64,000 bases of DNA, taken from positions 62,001 to 126,000 of IMG/VR virus record IMGVR_UViG_3300038309_000252; one strand, written 5' to 3'. The notes beneath the pieces are model-generated. The model was given only the letters and a program-made list of their open reading frames with translations, was not told the origin of the DNA and searched no databases. Positions 57,317 to 64,000 of the stretch are shown here, piece after piece. Origin of the DNA: a virus. Position numbers and translations under genes: made by a program. Positions within the stretch are counted from its first letter, which is position 1; the number at the start of each line of letters is the position of its first letter.

Positions 57317-59713
57317 TCAGATATATCTTTTTTGTACATATGATTGATAGCTTGATTCTTGATTTCTTGCGTCTTTTGGTACCACAACAGTTTGATTACT
57401 ATTATTTACATTAGTAGTTGGTGCATTAACTACTGTTGGTGCATTAACAACTGCTGTTTGCCTTTTTTCTGCCTCCATGTTTGCTGCTGATTGGTTATAG
57501 ACATTATTTGCACTAGTTAATGGATTTTGTGGTGGAATACTAATATTTACATTAGGTGATGCTGGAGTTGGAATAATTATTTGTGGTACTGGTAATTGTT
57601 TATATTGTGGAACTACTTGTGGTTGAACATTAACAGAAGGTTGTTGAATTAATGGAGCATTAGTTTCAGGTAAAACTTGTTGATTTGTAGTTGCTTCTAC
57701 ATTAAAACTTTTTTGATTACTTGCATTAATTACTGGTGTACTTACTTGAGATGTATTTGTATCAATATTTGTTGTATTTTGTTGTGTATTGTTCTGATTA
57801 AGTTTTACTGGTGTAATTTTAGTTGGTTGTAAAGATACATCCTTTGGATTTACAGGATTAAACTTAACAGGAGTACTCTTTGGAGTTTCTTCCTTGATTT
57901 GAACTTTAGGTTTTAATGATTCAGTTGGTGGTAATACTGGTGTGATTTTTGGTGGTGGAATAATAACAAGTTGTGATTTTTCTGGGTTTTTATTATCCGG
58001 AACTTTATTAATTGGAACTGCTGGTTCTTCTTTTGGTTTTACAAGTTCTTTTGGTGCTGTTTCAGGTGTCAAAGGAACTAATTTGTGATTTTTATCAACA
58101 ACCATTGGTTGTTGCAATTGATCTACAGGTTTCTGATTAGCTGGAACTTCAGTATCTTTACCTTGTATTAATTCTGCTCCTTGTTCTGCTATATATCCTC
58201 CAGCAGCTTTTCCTGCTTTACCTGTAAAATAACCTAATCCAGCTCCAACTAGTCCACCAACAATTGTTCCAACACCTGGAAAAATCATTGTACCAATAGC
58301 TGCTCCAGCAGCACCAGCTGCTAAAGTACCACCAACCATTCCAACACTTTCACCAACAGCTCGTGCTTTTTGTGTATTTGCCTGATGTTCTGTAATTTGC
58401 CCTGCGGCAAGTTGTTGATTAGCTGCGCTTATACCTTGATATCCTTCTAAAACTCCTTCACCAACAAGTAATGCTGTGCCAGCAACTCCTGCTGCTTTTG
58501 CACCAATTCCAAGAACACGAAGAGCTCTTGCTCCTTTTGATGCAGTTGATAATCCTTCTACAGCAGTTCCTGTTGCTCTTCCTAATCCTTTTGATGCACC
58601 AAATCCTTTACCAGCAATTTGTGTTCCAGCTTCTAATGCAGATGCACCATATGAGGATTTTCCAGCAATAGAGGCAGCTCTTGAAAGACCAGTACCAGCT
58701 CTTCCTGTTCCTCCAGGAATTATTTTAGGGGGTATACCTGGTCGACCAGGTATTGGTCTTGGTATGTTTGGTGGAACACTTGGTGGTACTCTTGGTGGAA
58801 CACTTGGTGGTACTCTTGGTGGAACACTTGGTGGTACTCTTGGTGGTACTTTATGAGCTCCAGTTCTAGGTAGTGGAGTCTCTCCTGGGATAGATGTTCT
58901 TGGTTTTTTAAATCTATCAAAAAGCGATCTTCTTGTTTTTGGACCGCCTCTTTTTTGTTGCCTCTGTAGTCTTTTTTGTTGCCTCTGTAGTCTTTTTTGT
59001 TGCCTCTGTTGTCTTCTTTGCTGACGAGTTTGTCTTGGTTTTCTTGGTGTTCTTCTTGGAAGATTAAATGGAGAACTTGTATCATCATTTTCAGTGTCAG
59101 GGGATTTTTTACTAATTAATTTTAATAGATCAATTATGATATCAGTATTTGCATATATTTTTTTAAGAACAACTGTTTGATCATTAACGAGTTTATTCGC
59201 TTCATTCAATAATTCTTCAGAATCAGCTTTTCTAGCTACTACTTTTCTTTTTCCGAATTGATTATATAATGTTAAATCAGTTTTCTTAGCAACTACTAAT
59301 GATTTTTCTGTATTTTGTTGAATATTTGATAATTTGGTTAATACACTTTGTTTAGAAGCTAATGAAGAAACCCTGTTATCAACATTTGATATGCTAGGTT
59401 TATAAGGTATTAATTTATTTGCAATTATTTTTGCAATATTTTCTAAATCATTATATTGTTTTAAAGTATTGGTATTTTCTGGTGGTTGAGTACCAGGTTG
59501 TAAAGACCTTATATATTCTTTAGAATAAGCATCTAATAAAACATTTTTATTATTTCTTATAGGATTGATTCTTTGCCCAGTATCAACAGTATTGAGTATT
59601 GACTGAGTTTTAAATATAGCAATCAATTCCTTAAATAAAGGAACTAATTCATCAAATGCATTTGACAGACTATTTGATTGCTGCTTTAAAAGTACTGGTG
59701 ATAAATATGACAT
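57317..59713 (-). CDS. large repeat-containing virion protein candidate
   Basis: 798 residues. Order: helical N terminus (about 1-210), an Arg/Gln repeat (RLQRQQK units) and Pro-rich tandem PPRVPPSV units (about 225-330), a Gly/Ala-rich part with glycine-zipper membrane-like helices (VGGTLAAGAAGAAIGTMIF, then VGGLVGAGLGYFTG, about 450-500), and a long Pro/Gln/Asn-rich tail. It lies where a tape measure would, after the frameshift-linked tail chaperone genes. No enzymatic motif. Tape-measure or membrane-channel function is an inference. Confidence 0.6.
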   Translation of the reverse strand: MSYLSPVLLKQQSNSLSNAFDELVPLFKELIAIFKTQSILNTVDTGQRINPIRNNKNVLLDAYSKEYIRSLQPGTQPPENTNTLKQYNDLENIAKIIANKLIPYKPSISNVDNRVSSLASKQSVLTKLSNIQQNTEKSLVVAKKTDLTLYNQFGKRKVVARKADSEELLNEANKLVNDQTVVLKKIYANTDIIIDLLKLISKKSPDTENDDTSSPFNLPRRTPRKPRQTRQQRRQQRQQKRLQRQQKRLQRQQKRGGPKTRRSLFDRFKKPRTSIPGETPLPRTGAHKVPPRVPPSVPPRVPPSVPPRVPPSVPPNIPRPIPGRPGIPPKIIPGGTGRAGTGLSRAASIAGKSSYGASALEAGTQIAGKGFGASKGLGRATGTAVEGLSTASKGARALRVLGIGAKAAGVAGTALLVGEGVLEGYQGISAANQQLAAGQITEHQANTQKARAVGESVGMVGGTLAAGAAGAAIGTMIFPGVGTIVGGLVGAGLGYFTGKAGKAAGGYIAEQGAELIQGKDTEVPANQKPVDQLQQPMVVDKNHKLVPLTPETAPKELVKPKEEPAVPINKVPDNKNPEKSQLVIIPPPKITPVLPPTESLKPKVQIKEETPKSTPVKFNPVNPKDVSLQPTKITPVKLNQNNTQQNTTNIDTNTSQVSTPVINASNQKSFNVEATTNQQVLPETNAPLIQQPSVNVQPQVVPQYKQLPVPQIIIPTPASPNVNISIPPQNPLTSANNVYNQSAANMEAEKRQTAVVNAPTVVNAPTTNVNNSNQTVVVPKDARNQESSYQSYVQKRYI

Positions 59714-59714
59714 G

Positions 59715-59897
59715 TTATTTTCTTTGCTGTTGCTTCTCTTTTTCTTCTTCCAAATATCGAATTAACATTGTTATATAAATCTCTCTTTCAAATGGAATCA
59801 TATTTTCTAAATCTGCCAAAGAATATTTGTGGTATTGCATTAGCGCAAAGTTCATCTTGTAATAGTTGAATAAATCATCATGCGCTAATGCAATTAA
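59715..59897 (-). CDS. -1 frame extension of the gp26-like protein
   Basis: Sixty codons in the -1 frame, continuing LIALAHDDLFNYYK, MNFALMQYHKYSLADLE, NMIPFEREIYITMLIRYLEEE. Reading passes from the gp26-like frame through the run of eight T with no gap, to give a 300-residue fusion. An internal ATG (59855) could also start it independently. The product resembles the T part of G/GT tail assembly chaperones by position and mechanism. Confidence 0.8.
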   Translation of the reverse strand, partial: LIALAHDDLFNYYKMNFALMQYHKYSLADLENMIPFEREIYITMLIRYLEEEKEKQQQRK

Positions 59898-59903
59898 AAA
59901 AAA
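59834..59903 (-). promoter_or_regulatory. programmed -1 ribosomal frameshift signal
   Basis: Slippery heptamer T TTT TTT (59897-59903) in the right phase, directly before the TAA of the zero frame. Two bases later begins a perfect 14-base stem, ATTGCATTAGCGCA (59881-59894) pairing with TGCGCTAATGCAAT (59834-59847), loop 33 bases: a stimulatory structure. Confidence 0.85.
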
Positions 59904-60616
59904 CTTGATAGTCCTTCAATATATTTGTCATGATGCAAATTACATACAGGGCAATCATAAGAAACATCAATTCTGACAGATGGCAAAGTATTAAAAAATA
60001 CAATAATATGTTGAAACTGTGCACTGGTAAGATTTTCTAAAAATGTAATCAATTCTTCTTTTGAAGTATCTTTTGCCCAATATACTTGTTCATCATCATA
60101 GATATAATCAATACAATCAATGATGATATCTAAAGCTAATTGTTGTTCATTTTCTTTTGAAGCTTCAATTTTTTTAAGTACTTCAAACGATGGGTATTTC
60201 ATACAAATACCAACATTATCAAATAATGTAAACTTACTTTGGTGGTTTTCTTGAAATACTACATGTGCTTCTTCAAGATTAACATTAACTGTTGCTCTTG
60301 CTTTTGGATTATCCTTTCCGTGATCTATATCACAAGCAAATAATAAAGTTACAATTTCACCAATTGATTTTGCCCTAATTTGCAAAAACATATATTCGAT
60401 ATCAAATGATGCTAACGATTCTAAATTAACTTGTGATTTAGCACAAGATGAAATTGTATCTTTAATAGTATCTAAAATTACATTTACATTTTTAGATTGT
60501 TGAGCTAGCATTAATGCCTTTTCTTCCTTAACTAGAAAAGGTCTATATTTAAATTCTTTCTTTGAAGAAGGAATAGTAATAGTATAAATTGGTAAAACAT
60601 TCTGTGGTAATGTCAT
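59894..60616 (-). CDS. gp26-like baseplate/tail assembly protein
   Basis: 240 residues. N-terminal YTITIPSSKKEFKYRPFLVKEEK, and a C-terminal zinc-ribbon-like end CPVCNLHHDKYIEGLSSFF, which mark the T4 gp26 baseplate family (PF12322-like). A frameshift at its last codons extends it by 60 residues. Overlaps gp16 by four bases. Confidence 0.8.
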   Translation of the reverse strand: MTLPQNVLPIYTITIPSSKKEFKYRPFLVKEEKALMLAQQSKNVNVILDTIKDTISSCAKSQVNLESLASFDIEYMFLQIRAKSIGEIVTLLFACDIDHGKDNPKARATVNVNLEEAHVVFQENHQSKFTLFDNVGICMKYPSFEVLKKIEASKENEQQLALDIIIDCIDYIYDDEQVYWAKDTSKEELITFLENLTSAQFQHIIVFFNTLPSVRIDVSYDCPVCNLHHDKYIEGLSSFF

Positions 60617-61065
60617 TGTATATCCTCATTGTCAGATTGAAGCAAATCATGAATCATTTTATTTAGATTAGAAGTTGGACCAACAAAAATTGCAGTGTTA
60701 GTAACGTTATTTGGTGTTATATTATCTTTAGAATCTTTTGATAATGATTTTACTTTTACAGATAAATCAATCAATTGATGGTTTATATCTGCAATTTGTT
60801 TCATTAGGTTTCCAACTACCTCAAATGCTCTAGGATGTTCTGACTGTTTGGCAATTTCCAAAGCTGCGTCTAGTGCTTCTTGTCCTTGAGCTAGTAATTC
60901 AAAAAGATTTTGTCTTGTTGTGTAATAATCATCATCAATACAATGTTGTAATTCAGGTGATTTACGTAAAGATGGCAATTGCATTGGTTGTTCTTTACTA
61001 GCTTCATTATTTTCAACATTAAATAATTTATCCAATGAATCAATAGTTTTTACTTTGTCTATCAT
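60613..61065 (-). CDS. 16: terminase small subunit gp16
   Basis: 150 residues. DDDYYTTRQNLFELLAQGQ and IAKQSEHPRAFEVVGNLMKQ form the coiled-coil core of T4-type gp16, which recognises and regulates DNA packaging by gp17. The large subunit is outside the window. Confidence 0.88.
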   Translation of the reverse strand: MIDKVKTIDSLDKLFNVENNEASKEQPMQLPSLRKSPELQHCIDDDYYTTRQNLFELLAQGQEALDAALEIAKQSEHPRAFEVVGNLMKQIADINHQLIDLSVKVKSLSKDSKDNITPNNVTNTAIFVGPTSNLNKMIHDLLQSDNEDIQ

Positions 61066-61649
61066 GGTGTAGTGCCTGAAGTAGTTTGTGATGCTGATGT
61101 ACTTGTTGAACTAGAAGATGATGTTCCAGGAGAAGAAGTCCAATATTTATATTGCCATGCCACATTAAGTGTTAATATTTCATTACTATCACTTGACAAG
61201 TTTAATTCTCCAATAGATTTTGGATATGCTTCATGAATAGTAATAACTTGTTGTATATTTCCATCTACAGATATTATATTAATAACAAAATCTTTGACAT
61301 AATCATCATAAAACCCAATGCTTTTTGTGATTGGATTTATGATTAAATATAACCAATTTTTGAACATTTCAAATATCGTTAATTGAGCATCCAAATAAAA
61401 ATTTGTTTGTATTGGTTCAAATGTCCTATCATAAGGAAATTCTCTATCTTCACCAATTGTTTTATATGGTGCTGTTGATATATTAAGTCCTGGTATAGAA
61501 ACAGAAGAACAAAATAATGTGGTTAAATGACTTGGATCAGATACAGAATACTCTTTAGATCCTGTTGGAAATGTCAATTCAACAGAATATTTATTTGCTC
61601 TTGCAAGATTTCTTGTTTTAATAGCTGCAATAAAATCTATTAATTCCAT
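61062..61649 (-). CDS. tail tube-fold baseplate protein (gp54/gp19-like)
   Basis: 195 residues: NLARANKYSVELTFPTG, CSSVSIPGLNISTAPYKTIG, YDRTFEPIQTNFYLD, YDDYVKDFVINI and HEAYPKSIGELNLS, the strand order of T4-type tube proteins (gp19, gp54). A Ser/Thr-rich tail follows. Which of the tube paralogues it is cannot be told; with gp48 nearby, the tube initiator gp54 is plausible. Start moved from 61688 to ATG 61649, after the upstream stop. Confidence 0.75.
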   Translation of the reverse strand: MELIDFIAAIKTRNLARANKYSVELTFPTGSKEYSVSDPSHLTTLFCSSVSIPGLNISTAPYKTIGEDREFPYDRTFEPIQTNFYLDAQLTIFEMFKNWLYLIINPITKSIGFYDDYVKDFVINIISVDGNIQQVITIHEAYPKSIGELNLSSDSNEILTLNVAWQYKYWTSSPGTSSSSSTSTSASQTTSGTTP

Positions 61650-61656
61650 AATGGTC

Positions 61657-62352
61657 TCAAAATATTGATTTAACTTTTGACAAAGCACGATTAATAATTG
61701 ATTTTGATTTTCTACTTCTTTTTTTAGATTCTGCCCATACTTCTACTGTTTTAGCTCCATAAAACTTTTCAACAGGTAATAACATTGCTGTTGCCCAGTC
61801 TTCAGAATCGATTGCAAGTAATGGTGTTTGTATTTGTGATGTCAAATATCTATGTACACATGGTTTAGCTGTTCTAAATCTAGACATAGAACTAATCATT
61901 GCCCAACTAAACTTCAATCTTGTATATTGATTGTAATCATTATTTGAACGAAAACTATTCAAATTTGTCAAAAGAAAAACACGCTCTTTATATGGTAAAT
62001 AATGCATATTTAATCCAATAAATCCATTATCTGTTTTTCTAAATGGAAATACTAATGGAAATGCATCCCAATATGGAAGATTTTTTGTTTTAGCATGGTA
62101 TCCAAATAAATACAATTTTCCTGGTGTAATTGATATTTTATGTCTACTAGTACTAGATAAAATTAATGGAATAGCACGTACTTTTGAAAGTTTTTGTATT
62201 TGATCTTGATACCATTTTTTTGATTTCCCAACAGCTTGCCTTAATTCATAAGGACTTTTCTTAAAAATATCTTCATATAAAGAAGGATTTTTAGGAGTTA
62301 CTACTTTTTTAGCGGATGTAGTTTTAGGAATATTTGGTTTAGCTGGTTTCAT
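61657..62352 (-). CDS. conserved T4-like protein, possible DNA end protector gp2
   Basis: 231 residues. A KYEL-type helix start, then ITPGKLYLFGYHAKTKNLPY, WDAFPLVFPFRKTDNGFIGL and NMHYLPYKERVFLL, then a basic C terminus. Similar proteins beside gp4 in marine T4-like phages are often annotated as gp2, the DNA end protector. I cannot confirm that equivalence from sequence alone. Confidence 0.55.
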   Translation of the reverse strand: MKPAKPNIPKTTSAKKVVTPKNPSLYEDIFKKSPYELRQAVGKSKKWYQDQIQKLSKVRAIPLILSSTSRHKISITPGKLYLFGYHAKTKNLPYWDAFPLVFPFRKTDNGFIGLNMHYLPYKERVFLLTNLNSFRSNNDYNQYTRLKFSWAMISSMSRFRTAKPCVHRYLTSQIQTPLLAIDSEDWATAMLLPVEKFYGAKTVEVWAESKKRSRKSKSIINRALSKVKSIF

Positions 62353-62795
62353 GATTTAGACCACAATTGCTTTTCTGTTATGACAAGAAATTGGTAACCT
62401 CTTTGTTGACAATATTGTCTTGCTGCATTCCATTTTGCTTGATTCTTTCCATATGTTAATACTTCATTTATATATCTTTGTGTCTTTCGATGTTGATTTT
62501 CTGGTGGTTGTGTTTGCTTAAATGGTTTAATTTCTACTAAATAAGTATTAATAATGTTATTTTTATCTTTGACTTGAATCTTGAAATCAACAAAATATCT
62601 ATGCATTTTATTATCTGTTGGGCATATATAAGGAATAATTGTTGTTTCAGAACTCCATTTTAAAATAGATGGATTATGATCACACCAAATAGCAAATCTA
62701 GTTTCCCAAGATGATCTCATAATAATATCTGTTGGATCACCTTGATACTTTTCAGGATGAATAGGTTTATATTTTCTTTTGTAGGATTCGCTCAT
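62349..62795 (-). CDS. 4: head completion nuclease gp4
   Basis: 148 residues: YKPIHPEKYQGDPTDIIMRS, SWETRFAIWCDHN, KWSSETTIIPYICPTDNK, YFVDFKIQVKD and LVEIKPFKQT, then QAKWNAARQYCQQRGYQFL. The DFxI...(E)IKP core is a PD-(D/E)XK-type nuclease used at head completion. Same length as T4 gp4 (150). Confidence 0.92.
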   Translation of the reverse strand: MSESYKRKYKPIHPEKYQGDPTDIIMRSSWETRFAIWCDHNPSILKWSSETTIIPYICPTDNKMHRYFVDFKIQVKDKNNIINTYLVEIKPFKQTQPPENQHRKTQRYINEVLTYGKNQAKWNAARQYCQQRGYQFLVITEKQLWSKS

Positions 62796-62831
62796 TAACC
62801 ATTATTTAGTAGTTTAAACGGATTTAATAAT

Positions 62832-63992
62832 ATGGCAGATTCACCATCATCTCAAAATAGTAATTTAGAAACAGGACAGTCAAAACCAACTAATTCTTCA
62901 CAGCAAGCTCCAACTACTAATAATACTGTTCCATTACCTAAAGATTTTGAAACTAGTTCTGTAGTTTATCCATCTGATTTATTATCTTCTGATTCCAGAT
63001 ATGGTGGAAATTATGTAATGTTTAATATTAGTGTACATCAAGATTCATATTTAATGAAAAATGGTAAGGAACCAACTGTAGCATCTTCTGCTGCTGTGAC
63101 AAGAACAAATTATACAGAACAATATGATCAAAAAGCTATAGGAGCTGCTTCTGGTACTACTGCGTTTTTCGGTGGTGCTGGTGTCAGTTCAATGATATCT
63201 AGTCTTGATAAGAAAAGAGCATTACATGTAACATCTTTGTTATCTGTAGGAGCAGGAGTAGTTACTGCATCGATAGCAGGAGCAAAGTATAAAACATTGC
63301 AGAAAGCAATTTGCTTATATATGCCCAATTCATTAGACGTTAAATATGGGATTGAATGGGGAGAAACAAACCTTAATCCTATGGTTATGCTTGCATTAGG
63401 ATTAAGCAAACTATCAGGTTTTGATACTGTTATTAATAATAATATTGAAATGGCAAATAATCTATGGAATGGTGATAATATTGCTAAAGGTACAGTAGAA
63501 GTTGATCCAAATGTTGCTGGATTGAAAACTATGATGCAAAATCTTGTATTGAAAGTTCCAGGTTCAGGTGATATGACTAGTATTTCATCTGGTCGTGCTG
63601 CCAATCCAATGGCAGAACAAATATTCAAAGATGTTAATTTTAGATCATTTTCCTTTTCCTATAAGTTTTTTCCAAAAAATCAAAATGAATTAAATACTGT
63701 TCTTGATATCATAAAAACTTTTAAATTTCATATGCATCCAGAATATCCAGATCCTAGCGCTTATGTTTACATTTATCCATCTATTTTTGATATTAAATAT
63801 TATCATAATGGTGAAGAAAATACTGCTTTATTCAAACATACAACAGCAGCATTAGATAATATGACAGTAAATTACACACCACAAGATTCTTATACTTCTT
63901 TTGCAAATGGAGCTCCTTCACAAATTAGTATAGAATTATCATTTAGAGAATTAGTAACTCTAACTAAATCTGATATTGAAAGTGGATTCTAA
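62832..63992 (+). CDS. 48: baseplate tail tube cap gp48
   Basis: 386 residues, divergent from gp4 on the other strand. YPSDLLSSDSRYGGNYVMFN, a Gly/Ala hydrophobic region, FSFSYKFFPKNQNELNTVLD, IIKTFKFHMHPE and a beta-rich end. This matches T4 gp48 (364 residues), which caps the baseplate hub and starts the tube. The N-terminal 40 residues are polar and Ser/Thr/Gln-rich. Confidence 0.85.
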   Translation: MADSPSSQNSNLETGQSKPTNSSQQAPTTNNTVPLPKDFETSSVVYPSDLLSSDSRYGGNYVMFNISVHQDSYLMKNGKEPTVASSAAVTRTNYTEQYDQKAIGAASGTTAFFGGAGVSSMISSLDKKRALHVTSLLSVGAGVVTASIAGAKYKTLQKAICLYMPNSLDVKYGIEWGETNLNPMVMLALGLSKLSGFDTVINNNIEMANNLWNGDNIAKGTVEVDPNVAGLKTMMQNLVLKVPGSGDMTSISSGRAANPMAEQIFKDVNFRSFSFSYKFFPKNQNELNTVLDIIKTFKFHMHPEYPDPSAYVYIYPSIFDIKYYHNGEENTALFKHTTAALDNMTVNYTPQDSYTSFANGAPSQISIELSFRELVTLTKSDIESGF

Positions 63993-64000
63993 TTATGTAT

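Noticed and set aside
58471-58856. Plus-strand frames opposite the 798-residue protein
   Set aside because: Low-complexity shadows of its Pro/Gly/Ala repeats, without ribosome-binding sites.

Overview
This window is part of the genome of a large, AT-rich, T4-like myovirus of a Gram-negative host. The evidence is an almost complete T4-type replication, recombination and repair set (UvsY end, UvsW, gp46/47, gp45/44/62, RegA, gp43 polymerase, UvsX, gp41, gp61-like primase, gp32), the T4 late-transcription pair (gp55, gp33), and T4-type morphogenesis genes (gp4, gp16, gp26-like, gp48, a tube-type protein, a PAAR spike tip). A two-gene spanin pair shows a Gram-negative host. No photosynthesis genes are seen, so a cyanobacterial host is not supported. 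A phage-encoded type IV pilin suggests a piliated host, possibly a beta- or gammaproteobacterium; that is inference.

Layout. 1-2267 (+): end of uvsY, a uvsW gene broken into two cistrons, and one unknown. 2308-2730: left copy of a long inverted repeat with its own leftward promoter. 2818-17268 (+): gp55, gp47/46, a T-fold protein and a DpdA-like transglycosylase, nucleotide enzymes, then the replisome. 17419-26704 (+): candidate virion or internal-head proteins (unknown 490-residue protein, ligase-like protein, nucleotidyltransferase with an acidic repeat, amphipathic-repeat protein), small conserved genes and the spanins. 27394-41341 (-): gp32, gp33, ClpP, RecB-like nuclease, a nested two-activity endolysin, PhoH, PAAR protein, deformylase, ribonucleotide reductase (small subunit carrying an intein), ThyX and primase. 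41420-41895: right copy of the inverted repeat, again with an outward promoter.

42041-53900 is an accessory early region: many small genes of mostly unknown function, visibly richer in G and C than the rest, with a dense array of near-consensus sigma-70 promoters that share an AGTTGACA core, strong hairpins that often contain the stop codon of the gene, a 94-base tandem repeat, one intact tRNA-Leu and one truncated tRNA. From 50291 the + strand continues with a metallopeptidase/VWA protein, the pilin, a MoxR/CobS-like ATPase and QueE-QueD-FolE. 57317-62795 (-) holds tail, terminase and head-completion genes, including a clear programmed -1 frameshift signal, and 62832-63992 (+) is gp48.

How it works together: strong host-type promoters drive host-takeover and replication genes; gp55 with gp33 and the gp45 clamp then switch transcription to late genes. 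FolE-QueD-QueE plus the DpdA-like protein form a 7-deazaguanine DNA-modification route. No QueC is present in this window, so the modified base may be the carboxy or decarboxylated form instead of the preQ0-derived ones. Positions of starts were chosen from ribosome-binding sites; where I moved a start from the longest open frame, the entry says so. All functional assignments are from motif recognition by eye, not from database searches.
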